A stretch of DNA of 64,000 nucleotides, from NCBI GenBank assembly GCA_900769945.1, contig CAAGIO010000023.1, positions 1 through 64,000 of the forward strand, given 5' to 3'. The DNA is from Bacteroidales bacterium (GTDB taxonomy: Bacteria; Bacteroidota; Bacteroidia; Bacteroidales; F082). Under the pieces are notes generated by a model, which saw only the letters and a program-made list of their open reading frames with translations, was not told where the DNA came from and searched no databases. Below, piece after piece: positions 1 to 7,805 of the stretch; within the stretch, counting starts at the first letter, position 1; each line of letters starts with the position of its first letter. The position numbers were made by a program, and so were the translations under genes.

Positions 1-117
1 AATCGCCGCCGGAAGACACGTAGATACAATAAAGGGGCTTATCCATACGATAAATGTTGCCCAACCCCTTACATTCAAGGGGTTGCGATAGGTGAGTTAT
101 GGTTTAGCGGACAGTAA
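1..117 (+). CDS. possible 3' end of an unidentified gene (partial)
   Basis: The first reading frame is open from the window edge to a TAA at 115-117 and gives 38 residues. They include many Arg/Lys at the start and a C-terminal part reading PYIQGVAIGELWFSGQ. An intrinsic terminator follows about 50 bases later, which is what one expects after a real gene. I do not recognise the family. A faint likeness to the end of SymE-like toxins is too weak to use. The frame is short enough to be open by chance, so this is a tentative call that depends on the sequence to the left. Confidence 0.3.
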   Translation, partial: NRRRKTRRYNKGAYPYDKCCPTPYIQGVAIGELWFSGQ

Positions 118-166
118 TATATTCATATCTTTTGCATGAAACATCATTAAGTAATGTGAGAAAAAG

Positions 167-189
167 AGTCCGGTGATTCCGGACTTTTT
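167..189 (+). terminator. Rho-independent terminator
   Basis: A 7-bp perfect stem (AGTCCGG/CCGGACT) with loop TGATT is followed by a run of T. It would end transcription of whatever lies at or before 1-117. Confidence 0.6.
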
Positions 190-455
190 ATTTTGTGTCC
201 GGGGAAGATAGCTATTAACAGTGACGCAAAAGTCAAAAAGGCAGACAAGAAGATGCGCACCATCGCCGGAAGACTGCTGGGGGAGCTCTCACGCCTGCTT
301 ACTGTTGAAATTCTATCGTGTCTTTTTGTCCACTCACTTATGCTTTCTACTGTTTCATTGATTTTTCTATCACCTTTTTTGATAATAAAAGTGAATCTTT
401 CGCTATTTTATTGCATTATTTCAAGTAAAAAAACTCGTTTTTCAACAATTATTAG
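190..455. other. intergenic stretch without a supportable gene
   Basis: About 270 bases between the terminator and the promoter of the HTH gene. A TTG-started frame from 193 begins with a charged, gene-like part (about 40 residues) and then turns into low-complexity hydrophobic sequence. It may be a decayed gene remnant, but nothing identifiable is present. Confidence 0.4.
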
Positions 456-463
456 TATCTTTG
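456..463 (+). promoter_or_regulatory. Bacteroidetes -7 promoter element
   Basis: TATCTTTG matches the -7 consensus TAnnTTTG. No good -33 TTTG is seen at the usual spacing. Transcription would start near 468, just before the HTH gene. Confidence 0.5.
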
Positions 464-492
464 CGTCGCAATAAATGATAAAAGTTATAATC

Positions 493-729
493 ATGGGATT
501 TCCTACGACAAAAAACATCAACCGCATCAAGGCTGTATTAGCAGACAAAGGTCGGACAAACAAGTGGCTCGCGGAACTGCTCGGTTGTGCACCAACGACG
601 GTTAGTAAGTGGTGTACAAACGCAGCATAGCCCACTTTAGAAACAATGATACAGATAGCTCAACTCCTGGAAGTGAACATGAATGACCTTGTTCGTCTTG
701 ACAAATTCCCAAAGTCTGCCACGGAGTAA
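493..729 (+). pseudogene. XRE-family HTH regulator interrupted by an amber codon
   Basis: From ATG 493 the frame encodes 45 residues (MGFPTTKNINRIKAVLADKG..., then LAELLGCAPTTVSKW) and meets TAG at 628-630. The same frame continues without another stop to TAA at 727-729 and gives PTLETMIQIAQLLEVNMNDLV, the expected second half of this common small Bacteroidetes XRE regulator, about 78 residues in full. Family members normally have Gln before this Pro, so one C-to-T change (CAG to TAG) explains the stop. An in-frame ATG at 475 is an alternative start. The gene sits just upstream of the ATPase/partner pair and may once have controlled it. It could be a pseudogene, a truncated 45-residue peptide, a suppressed amber, or a sequencing error. 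Confidence 0.75.
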
Positions 730-750
730 ATAATTTAATATTAAAAAGCA

Positions 751-1905
751 ATGAAAGAATATATCACAATAAAGAATTTCGGTCCTCTGACCAAAATTGA
801 AAACTTAGAAATAAAACAGTTCACCTTGTTAATAGGTGAGTCTGCAAGCGGAAAGAGTACTCTGATGAAAGTGGTAGCCATGATGCGATATCTATACAAA
901 ATGGCTAATATCCGCTCATACTTGTATCGTTCAAAAATCACCAAATCTCCTTTTAGAATACGTATTGACAGCATGCTCAAACGTCAAGGGATGACAAAAA
1001 TGTTCTCAAAGGAGAGCACTATTGTATATAGCGTCGTGATGGACGATGGCAGACAATACGATATACGGATAGAGAATGGAGTTTTGAAGAAAGCCGAAAT
1101 CATTGAGCAGGAGCACCTTATTTTCTGCAAAGATTCATACATTTCTGAGAACCGCAATATTATTCCCACATGGACGCAAACGTCATGGAAAAATAAAGGA
1201 GCGACCTTGGGATTCTATTTCCATGAAACAAATGATGATTTTGGAAGTGCATCAGAAGGTGACAAAGAATTATTAATGGATTTTGTCGGTATGAAAATGT
1301 TTATAACACACCCAAAAGGCAAACCGACACGCTATCAGATTGTACCTACAGACAATCATCATGCTCCCATAGAACTTACAGAAGCCTCTTCTGGTATCCA
1401 AACATCTGCACCATTGGCATTGATTGTGGATTACTTTGCCAAAGACTTCTCTTTCAAAGATGCATTCAACCGCTCGGTAATGAGTTATTTATTTGAAACA
1501 GAAAACCTGAATAAATTCAAAGCTGTAAGCGAACCTACAACCATACCTAAGATTGTAGATATCCATATTGAGGAACCTGAATTAAGTCTTTTCCCAGACG
1601 CACAATGCGACCTCATAGAAGGTATTTTTAATACAGCATTAAATGCTGAAAAGGACCGCACAATCAATATGATGCTGGCTACGCATAGTCCTTACATTCT
1701 TAATTACCTCAACATCGTTCTTAACCAGACAAAGCCCGGGAAAGCCAGACTGACTCCTGATAATCTGGCTGTTTATCGTCTATACAAAGGTGAACATCAG
1801 AACCTTGTTGCAAAAGATGATAAAGGAAGGGACATTGTTGACAGCTATGATCTTTCGGAGATGATGTCTGCAATATACAATGAATTCATTCAGCTTGGCG
1901 TATGA
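751..1905 (+). CDS. AAA/ABC-type ATPase (OLD/AAA_15-like), defence-like
   Basis: This 384-residue protein has an ABC-class ATPase fold like those of RecF/SMC/OLD-type proteins. Walker A is GESASGKST (29-37), a signature-like EASSGIQT lies at 211-218, Walker B runs through IHIEEPELSLFP (about 271-282, Glu pair 274-275), and the switch histidine is in THSPYIL (311-317). There are no membrane segments or nuclease domain; the middle part (45-200) probably holds the variable insertion. The gene ends in an ATGA overlap with the next gene, so the two are translated together. ATPases of this kind, paired with a small unrelated protein, are common in phage-defence and abortive-infection loci. That role is inferred from context only. 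Confidence 0.85.
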   Translation: MKEYITIKNFGPLTKIENLEIKQFTLLIGESASGKSTLMKVVAMMRYLYKMANIRSYLYRSKITKSPFRIRIDSMLKRQGMTKMFSKESTIVYSVVMDDGRQYDIRIENGVLKKAEIIEQEHLIFCKDSYISENRNIIPTWTQTSWKNKGATLGFYFHETNDDFGSASEGDKELLMDFVGMKMFITHPKGKPTRYQIVPTDNHHAPIELTEASSGIQTSAPLALIVDYFAKDFSFKDAFNRSVMSYLFETENLNKFKAVSEPTTIPKIVDIHIEEPELSLFPDAQCDLIEGIFNTALNAEKDRTINMMLATHSPYILNYLNIVLNQTKPGKARLTPDNLAVYRLYKGEHQNLVAKDDKGRDIVDSYDLSEMMSAIYNEFIQLGV

Positions 1906-2606
1906 TTGAGTTTTTTTTAAAAAATACTCTTCTACAGCATCATGGATTAACCACTGATGGTGTAATGGTCCCATGCGAACATAAGAGTGCCCCATTTACG
2001 AAAGTTGACACTAAGGCGTGTAGCGAAGCAGCAGCAACAAAGTATGCTAAAGGAGTGTTTAATAAATATGAAAAAACATGCAAATCATGTGATCATATTA
2101 TTTTGAAAGTGGATAATAATAAACATGACATTACTGTTGTGGATTTTGAGCAGTATGTGAATTCATTGCCCCATAGCTTAATAGAAAGGCAGAAACGCTG
2201 TGATCTTCTCATGACAGATGGCATACCTCATAATAAAATAGTATTCTGCGACCTTTGTTGTTATGATGAATACTATATAGGACAAAATGATGGACATCAC
2301 CCTGAGGGAAAAAGAGCAGAAGCTCGAAAAAAAATGCAAGATTCTGTAGAAATGCTGTTAGGGATTGAATTGCTTGACAACTTCATATTAACTTTTCCAG
2401 AAAAAGTATGTCTTTTTGCATACAGATCATATAGCACAGCAAAACCGATGACAGCGAAAAGAGGTGGCAATAATGCAGAGATAAATATGCAGGCAATGCT
2501 TACTACACCTTCTTCAGTCAGTGGTCAGATTGTTACGGAGAATAACGTATTAAATCATCACTTTATTTTTGTACAAAACAAATACCCAGCCATATACAAA
2601 TGGTAA
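1902..2606 (+). CDS. unknown partner protein of the ATPase
   Basis: This 234-residue protein is not one I can assign to a named family. Its start overlaps the stop of the ATPase gene (ATGA), implying a stable two-gene unit. It is soluble with no signal peptide. The middle shows beta-rich segments: CDHIILKV (63-70), ITVVDFEQY (77-85), then KRCDLLMTD (98-106) and KIVFCDLCC (112-120), followed by a charged helix GKRAEARKKMQDSVEMLL (136-153). The KRCDLLM...KIVFCDL pattern resembles the strands that carry catalytic acids in PD-(D/E)XK-like nucleases, but the lysine expected after the second acid is missing. A TOPRIM domain is not visible. It may be the effector or regulator of the ATPase. Confidence 0.75.
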   Translation: MIEFFLKNTLLQHHGLTTDGVMVPCEHKSAPFTKVDTKACSEAAATKYAKGVFNKYEKTCKSCDHIILKVDNNKHDITVVDFEQYVNSLPHSLIERQKRCDLLMTDGIPHNKIVFCDLCCYDEYYIGQNDGHHPEGKRAEARKKMQDSVEMLLGIELLDNFILTFPEKVCLFAYRSYSTAKPMTAKRGGNNAEINMQAMLTTPSSVSGQIVTENNVLNHHFIFVQNKYPAIYKW

Positions 2607-2662
2607 ATACTTGTAAAGAATGTGGAGACTAACACATTTATACAACATTGTACAAAATTCAT

Positions 2663-2779
2663 TTTGTGTATAAGGTTGACTACTCTGCCGTCTTTGATAG
2701 TGCGAATGAGTATCTCTATGAGTTTGCTGTGACTAACAGTATCGAATAAGCGTTCAAGGTCAGTGGTGAGATAATAGTT
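2663..2779 (-). pseudogene. relic of a group II intron reverse transcriptase/maturase
   Basis: Read on the minus strand, 39 codons from 2779 to 2663 give a stop-free segment with TTDLERLFDTVSHSKLIEIL and IRTIKDGRVVNLIHK. This matches the part of LtrA-type RT domains with the first catalytic Asp and the DLEKFFDTV...SRTIKDGRVV block. The frame meets a stop just before the segment, the YADD motif and maturase domain are missing, and no start codon remains, so it is a decayed fragment. It indicates past insertion of a retroelement beside the ATPase pair. Confidence 0.75.
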
Positions 2780-2800
2780 TTTAGATATTAGATAGTAGTA

Positions 2801-2868
2801 GGGTTTAAGAGTTTAAAGTTAAGGGTTTAAGGGTTTAAGGGTCGATGGTCAATGGTCGATAGTCAATT
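2801..2868. repeat. short AT-rich direct repeats
   Basis: Several copies of GGGTTTAA(G), followed by GGTCGATGGTCAATGGTCGATAGTCAAT built from variants of GGTCRAT. Such degenerate repeats are typical intergenic filler in Bacteroidales. No gene is seen from 2780 to 2960. Confidence 0.5.
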
Positions 2869-2960
2869 GGGTTGGGAATAATTGCTCATGCCCCATAGTT
2901 ATTTCGTCAATGGGGGAATGACGAAATCATGAATTATGCATCAGTGATAGTGTGTGGTAA

Positions 2961-3000
2961 GAAAAAGCATCGGTCGGGCACTGGTGGGTGTCCGACCGAT
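2961..3000 (-). terminator. terminator of the hydrogenase operon
   Basis: On the minus strand a 9-bp perfect stem (ATCGGTCGG/CCGACCGAT) is followed by GCTTTTTC, about 20 bases after the stop of the hydC-like gene. Confidence 0.8.
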
Positions 3001-3021
3001 ACAATATGAACTACAAATTAA

Positions 3022-3495
3022 TTAATATTCTGAGAGAATACCTTTAATCTGGTCTGGTGTAAGACGGCCATAGACCTTATCCCCTATTGTAATTACCGGG
3101 GCGAGGCCGCAAGCACCGATGCAGCGTAGCACGTCGAGTGAGAACTTCCTGTCATTAGTAGTGCCGCCCACCTCGACATTCAGTTGCTTTTTCAGTTCGT
3201 CGAGCACTTTTTCGCCACCGCGCACATAGCAGGCTGTACCGAGGCAAACGGAGATAGGGTATTTGCCTTTAGGTATCATGGTGAAGAAAGAGTAGAAGGA
3301 GACGATACCATAGACTTTAGCGACGGGAATATTCAGTTCCTTCGCGATAAGGGCTTGCACTTCAATTGAGAGGTAGCCGTATTCGCCTTGAACTTTATGA
3401 AGGACGTTAATCACTTCGCCGCCCTCATTATTGAATGACTTGCAAACACCTTTGATGAAGTCAACCTGTTCTTCAGTTAATTTAATATCTGCCAT
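3022..3495 (-). CDS. hydC: NuoE-like [2Fe-2S] subunit of electron-bifurcating hydrogenase (HydC)
   Basis: This 157-residue protein has the thioredoxin-like ferredoxin fold of NuoE. Its four cluster ligands are visible: C84 and C89 in CLGTAC, and C125 and C129 in CIGAC. The N-terminal 70 residues form the helical bundle usual for NuoE/HydC. In the trimeric HydABC enzyme this subunit carries one [2Fe-2S] cluster and helps couple hydrogen formation from NADH and reduced ferredoxin in the cytoplasm. It is the last gene of the operon, 35 bases after hydA, and is followed by a strong terminator. The assignment to a hydrogenase rather than complex I rests on its neighbours. Confidence 0.9.
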   Translation of the reverse strand: MADIKLTEEQVDFIKGVCKSFNNEGGEVINVLHKVQGEYGYLSIEVQALIAKELNIPVAKVYGIVSFYSFFTMIPKGKYPISVCLGTACYVRGGEKVLDELKKQLNVEVGGTTNDRKFSLDVLRCIGACGLAPVITIGDKVYGRLTPDQIKGILSEY

Positions 3496-3530
3496 AATAT
3501 ACTATAATTTTCTAATAAGCTATAAAACAA

Positions 3531-5303
3531 TTACTTCTCAATTTTGACATGGTTTGACTTGTCGAAATAATGAGTATGCAGGAGTTCATGAGACTTAAGG
3601 CCGCAAGGTTCGCCGAGGTATTCCTTATATAGGCGTTGTATTTCAGGGTTTTCGTGTGACTTACGTATAGGTTTGCCGGCGTCTTCGCGGTATGTTGCTT
3701 CTTGTCGTTTCCTGATGATGTCCATATTGCCATGGTGATAAGGCTGGCCGGCGCCGCCGATGCAGCCGCCGGGGCAAGCCATGACTTCGATGGCGTGGAA
3801 CTGCACTTTGCCGTCGCGCACCATTTCGAGGAGTGTGCGGGCGTTTTTGAGGCCGTGGGCGATACCGATATGGATGTCGGTGCCGTCGAAATCGACATGT
3901 GCCTCACGGATACCTTCGAGACCGCGGAGCTCGTTAAACTCCACGTTTTCGAGTTTCTTATGAGTGAAGAGCTCGTATGCGGTACGTGTAGCAGCCTCGA
4001 TAACGCCGCCGGTGACACCGAATATCACTGCCGCGCCTGTTGACTCTCCGAGAGGGTTGTCGAACTCCTCTGGCTCTATCTCGTTAAGGTCGAGGTTATA
4101 CAGTTTGATAAGGCGGGCGAGCTCGCGTGTTGAGAGCACGAAGTCAACGTCAGGGTTGCCGTTAACCTTGAACTCGTCACGCTGGCACTCGTATTTCTTT
4201 GCGAGGCAAGGCATGATAGACACCACGACGAGGTCTTCACGCTTGATGCCCATTTTCTCTGCCCAGTAGCTCTTTGCTATTGCGCCGAACATCTGTTGAG
4301 GAGACTTGGCTGTTGAAGGGACGTCGAGCATATCCGGGAAGTTATGTTCGAAGAAGTTGACCCATCCGGGGCAGCATGATGTGAGTATTGGGAGGCGCAC
4401 TGACTTGTCGCCGGCCATGAATCTGCTGATACGGTTAAGCATCTCGGTGCCTTCCTCCATGATGGTGAGGTCAGCGGCGAAGTCGGTATCGAAGACGTAG
4501 TTGAATCCGAGGCGGCGCAGGGCGGCAGCGAGTTTGCCTGTCACGAGGGTGCCGGGCTCCATTCCGAACTCCTCACCGAGAGCGACGCGCACTGCTGGGG
4601 CGGTCTGTACAATGACGGTCTTGCTTGGGTTGTTGATGGCGTTGATGACATTACGGGTGTCATCGACCTCGGTGAGTGCTCCTGTCGGGCAAACCTGAAC
4701 GCACTGTCCGCACATGACGCAGGCTGAGTCCACGATGTCCTGTTCGAAGGCGGTGGCGACGACGGCCATGAAGCCGCGGTTCACTCCTGACAAGGCGCCC
4801 ACGCTCTGCAGCTCGTTACAGATATTCTCACAACGGCGGCACATGATGCACTTGTCGATGTCGCGTATGATAGATGGCGACATGTCCTTGCGGTATTTCG
4901 ACTGTTCGCCTTTGTAGTTCACCTCACGGATGCCGAGGTCCTGTGCGAGTTTCTGGAGCTCGCAGCGTCCCGACTTGGCGCAGGTGAGGCATTCTGCCGG
5001 GTGGTCGGAGAGTATAAGCTCCACGACGGTGCGGCGGGCGTTGATGACGCGTGCGTTATGTGTGTGTATCACCATGCCCTCGGTACATGCTGTGGCGCAA
5101 GCCGGGGTAAGATTACCTTTACCCTTGCCTTCCACCTCGACCATACAGACACGGCAGCCACCAGGCTTGTTCTCAAAATTCATTCCTGCCATCTCAAAAT
5201 AGCACAAGGTAGGAATATGGATACCGGCTTGACGAGCAGCTTTCAAAATGGTTGTACCTTCTACAACTTCTACCGGTTTATTATCTATAGTTACTTTTAC
5301 CAT
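3531..5303 (-). CDS. hydA: [FeFe] hydrogenase catalytic subunit (HydA)
   Basis: This 590-residue catalytic subunit makes or oxidises hydrogen. In order it has an N-terminal plant-type [2Fe-2S] domain (first ligand C34, then GGCRVC), a His/Cys cluster motif (HPAECLTC), two [4Fe-4S] motifs (CIMCRRCENIC and CVMCGQCVQVC), the H-cluster domain and a C-terminal small-subunit helix domain. All three H-cluster motifs are canonical: TSCCPGW, MPCLAKK and EVMACPGGCIGG, including the proton-relay cysteine. The architecture and the neighbouring NuoF- and NuoE-like genes place it in the trimeric bifurcating class (group A3). The H-cluster maturases HydE, HydF and HydG are not in the window. It starts 18 bases after the hydB stop. 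Confidence 0.95.
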   Translation of the reverse strand: MVKVTIDNKPVEVVEGTTILKAARQAGIHIPTLCYFEMAGMNFENKPGGCRVCMVEVEGKGKGNLTPACATACTEGMVIHTHNARVINARRTVVELILSDHPAECLTCAKSGRCELQKLAQDLGIREVNYKGEQSKYRKDMSPSIIRDIDKCIMCRRCENICNELQSVGALSGVNRGFMAVVATAFEQDIVDSACVMCGQCVQVCPTGALTEVDDTRNVINAINNPSKTVIVQTAPAVRVALGEEFGMEPGTLVTGKLAAALRRLGFNYVFDTDFAADLTIMEEGTEMLNRISRFMAGDKSVRLPILTSCCPGWVNFFEHNFPDMLDVPSTAKSPQQMFGAIAKSYWAEKMGIKREDLVVVSIMPCLAKKYECQRDEFKVNGNPDVDFVLSTRELARLIKLYNLDLNEIEPEEFDNPLGESTGAAVIFGVTGGVIEAATRTAYELFTHKKLENVEFNELRGLEGIREAHVDFDGTDIHIGIAHGLKNARTLLEMVRDGKVQFHAIEVMACPGGCIGGAGQPYHHGNMDIIRKRQEATYREDAGKPIRKSHENPEIQRLYKEYLGEPCGLKSHELLHTHYFDKSNHVKIEK

Positions 5304-5321
5304 TTTTATGTTCCTTTAAAA

Positions 5322-7115
5322 TTATTTTATATCGATAGCACCCATCCTACATTTCTCGTGGCATGCGCCGCATTTAATACACTTCGACTGGTCGATGACG
5401 TGAGCCATCTTCTTCTCGCCGGATATTGCTGTCTGTGGGCATACCCTTGCGCAAGCGCCGCAGCCTATACATTTCTCCGGGTTGATTTCATAACGCATGA
5501 GTGTCCTGCACACGCCGGCGCGGCATTTCTTGTCCACCACGTGTTCAACGTACTCGTCCCAGAAGTTGTCGAGTGTTGACAACACCGGGTTGGGTGATGA
5601 CTGTCCGAGACCGCATAATGCCGTGTCTTTGATGACGTTAGCGAGGTTACGAAGCTCGTAGAGGTCTTCCATAGTGCCGTTACCCTTGGTTATTTTGTCA
5701 AGGATTTCGAGCATACGTTTGTTACCGATGCGGCATGGCGAGCATTTTCCGCAGCTCTCCTCCACTGAGAACTCGAGGTAGAACTTAGCTATTGACACCA
5801 TACATGATGTCTCGTCCATGATAACCATTCCGCCGGAGCCCATCATCGAGCCGGCCTTCTGCAGTGACACATAGTCGATAGGTATGTCGAGATGTTTCTC
5901 TGTCAAGCAGCCGCCTGAAGGTCCGCCGGTCTGCACCGCCTTGAGTTTGCGGCCGCCCTTGATGCCACCGCCAATCTCATACACTATCTCACGCAGTGTG
6001 GTGCCCATAGGAACCTCGATAAGTCCGACGTTGTTAATCTGTCCGGCGAGGGCGAACACCTTGGTGCCTTTTGAGTTCTCTGTGCCTATTGAAGCGAACC
6101 ATTCAGCACCTTTAGTAATAATAATAGGTACGTTAGCGAAAGTCTCTACGTTATTGACGTTGGTAGGCATCATGAGGTAGCCTTTCTCCGAGGTGCGAGG
6201 TGGCTTCATTGTAGGCTCGCCACGTTTGCCTTCCATAGAGTGGATGAGGGCGGTAGCCTCGCCGCAGACGAAGGCACCGGCGCCATAGCGCAGCTCGATG
6301 TCGAAGTCGAAGCCTGAGCCGAGGATGTCCTCGCCGAGGAGACCGTACTCCCTTGCCTGGCCGATAGCCACTTGGAGACGGTGAATGGCGAGAGGATATT
6401 CGGCACGGATATATATCAAGCCCTTGGTGGCGCCTGTAGCATAGCCGCCGATGGCCATAGCCTCCACCACTGAGTGCGGGTCGCCCTCAAGGATAGAACG
6501 GTCCATGAACGCTCCAGGGTCACCCTCGTCAGCGTTACACACCATATATTTCTGCTCACCCTTGGCACGTGCTGTAGAAGCCCATTTCTTTCCAGTAGGG
6601 AAACCAGCGCCACCACGGCCGCTCAAGCCCGAACGTGTGATGACATCGATAACCTCCTCCGGCGTCATCTCAGTCAACACCTTGCCTAACGCCTCGTATC
6701 CGCCACGCGAGATGCTCTCGTTGATATCCTCAGGATTGATGAAGCCACAGTTACGAAGAGCTATCCTCAACTGCTTCTTATAGAAACCCATGTGCTTTGA
6801 GTCAGAGACGTGCGTCTTGTTCTCCGGGTCGAGATACAGAAGGTCTGTAACCTTACGCCCCTTGATAATGTGCTCATCAACTATCTTGACGACATCAGTA
6901 GGTTTTACCTGAGTGTAAAATGTGTTGTCAGGCAATATCTTTACAATAGGGCCCTTCTCGCAAAATCCAAAGCAACCCGTCTTTATCACCTGAACTTCAT
7001 CTTGCAAACCTCTCTCCTTCAATATGTTCTGAAAGTTCGCAACAATCTCATCACTTGCAGATGCCTTACATCCGGTTCCTCCGCAGCAAAGCACGTGCGT
7101 CTTGATTTGTGTCAT
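5322..7115 (-). CDS. hydB: NuoF-like flavin subunit of bifurcating hydrogenase (HydB)
   Basis: This 597-residue subunit binds NADH and FMN and is the flavin site of the HydABC complex. It begins with a thioredoxin-like [2Fe-2S] domain (CCGGTGC near residues 10-16). The NuoF core follows, with the FMN/NAD glycine loop GRGGAGFPTGKKW, GSGGMVIMDET and the [4Fe-4S] motif ESCGKCSPCR. It ends in a two-cluster ferredoxin domain (CIGCGACARVC and CIKCGACHEKC). The added N- and C-terminal Fe-S domains separate it from complex I NuoF. It lies between the small Fe-S gene (24 bases upstream) and hydA (18 bases downstream). Confidence 0.93.
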   Translation of the reverse strand: MTQIKTHVLCCGGTGCKASASDEIVANFQNILKERGLQDEVQVIKTGCFGFCEKGPIVKILPDNTFYTQVKPTDVVKIVDEHIIKGRKVTDLLYLDPENKTHVSDSKHMGFYKKQLRIALRNCGFINPEDINESISRGGYEALGKVLTEMTPEEVIDVITRSGLSGRGGAGFPTGKKWASTARAKGEQKYMVCNADEGDPGAFMDRSILEGDPHSVVEAMAIGGYATGATKGLIYIRAEYPLAIHRLQVAIGQAREYGLLGEDILGSGFDFDIELRYGAGAFVCGEATALIHSMEGKRGEPTMKPPRTSEKGYLMMPTNVNNVETFANVPIIITKGAEWFASIGTENSKGTKVFALAGQINNVGLIEVPMGTTLREIVYEIGGGIKGGRKLKAVQTGGPSGGCLTEKHLDIPIDYVSLQKAGSMMGSGGMVIMDETSCMVSIAKFYLEFSVEESCGKCSPCRIGNKRMLEILDKITKGNGTMEDLYELRNLANVIKDTALCGLGQSSPNPVLSTLDNFWDEYVEHVVDKKCRAGVCRTLMRYEINPEKCIGCGACARVCPQTAISGEKKMAHVIDQSKCIKCGACHEKCRMGAIDIK

Positions 7116-7139
7116 ATAAAGTCCTCCAATTTAGAATGA

Positions 7140-7532
7140 TTAATCTATTTTCTCGTAGTTAACCGGAATGATTCCCTCTACCAACTCATTATTCATGACA
7201 TATTTCTCAAGTATCTCGTCTGCCCTGCTGTTGTCAACATTGCCGAACACGACGGGCTCCTTGCCGGGAACTGTCACCTCGATGGTAGGCTCAGCATGGC
7301 AGTAACCCATACAACCTGTCTGAGTGAAAACAACCTTGATCTTCAACTCGTTAGCCTTCTCCATCATGTGCTCCATCACCTGTTTCGCACCAGCAGCAAT
7401 ACCACATGTGGCCATTGCGACCTTTATCTGGACAAGCTTTTCCGATTCATCACCTCTCTCCCTGATGTCAAGAGCTGACTGTAAATTTTCTCTCATGGCT
7501 TTTAACTCTGCCAAAGATTTTATTTTTGCCAT
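7140..7532 (-). CDS. small [2Fe-2S] ferredoxin-like hydrogenase accessory protein (HndB/HydD-like)
   Basis: I place the start at 7532 (MAKIKSLAEL), giving 130 residues; the open frame extends further upstream but through non-conserved AT-rich sequence that contains the promoter. The protein resembles the thioredoxin-like [2Fe-2S] protein found with NAD(P)-linked iron hydrogenases. ATCGIAAGAKQ (41-51) and TGCMGYCHAEP (72-82) are its hallmarks. Only three cysteines (C43, C74, C78) are present, so a classic four-cysteine cluster is not certain. It is the first gene of the hydrogenase operon and probably shuttles electrons to, or helps assemble, the complex. Confidence 0.85.
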   Translation of the reverse strand: MAKIKSLAELKAMRENLQSALDIRERGDESEKLVQIKVAMATCGIAAGAKQVMEHMMEKANELKIKVVFTQTGCMGYCHAEPTIEVTVPGKEPVVFGNVDNSRADEILEKYVMNNELVEGIIPVNYEKID

Positions 7533-7602
7533 TTTTATGTAGATTATGTTAATGAATGATTTGGATATTATCATTATTTTTTTGCTGTTCGCAAATTCCT
7601 TG

Positions 7603-7633
7603 CAAAAATACAATTCTTTTTTATACTTCCAAT
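7603..7633 (-). promoter_or_regulatory. promoter of the hydrogenase operon
   Basis: On the minus strand ATTG (one mismatch to the -33 TTTG) and TATTTTTG (-7, full match) are 19 bases apart. The transcript would have a leader of about 65-70 bases before ATG 7532. Confidence 0.65.
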
Positions 7634-7773
7634 GAAAAAACATTTAATAATCAAAGTTTTCATTTTATTCGCCAAAACAGCACGAAATACTGCCTCCGTC
7701 CGCCCTTCCCGGCTGCTCCGGAAACTCATTCCCATTATTTTCACTCTCTCATCTCTATTCCTCGAAAAATAGT

Positions 7774-7781
7774 TATCTTTG
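7774..7781 (+). promoter_or_regulatory. -7 promoter element of the C10 protease gene
   Basis: TATCTTTG lies 24 bases before ATG 7806. No clear -33 element is seen. Confidence 0.5.
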
Positions 7782-7805
7782 CAGCCTCAAACACCATAAC
7801 AGAAC

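Noticed and set aside
193..474. 93-codon frame between the left terminator and the HTH gene
   Set aside because: It starts with TTG, ends in low-complexity Ser/Ile/Leu sequence over the promoter of the HTH gene, and matches nothing I know.
1902..2606. AriB-like (TOPRIM) effector, which would make the pair a PARIS system
   Set aside because: No TOPRIM motifs (Glu ... DxD) are recognisable in the 234 residues.
2663..2779. Reverse transcriptase of a retron beside the ATPase
   Set aside because: The segment has group II intron-type sequence, runs antisense, has no YADD motif, and no retron msr/msd structure is seen.
3512..4018. 168-codon frame overlapping the end of hydA
   Set aside because: Same strand, wrong phase, inside the H-cluster domain of hydA, no identifiable sequence.
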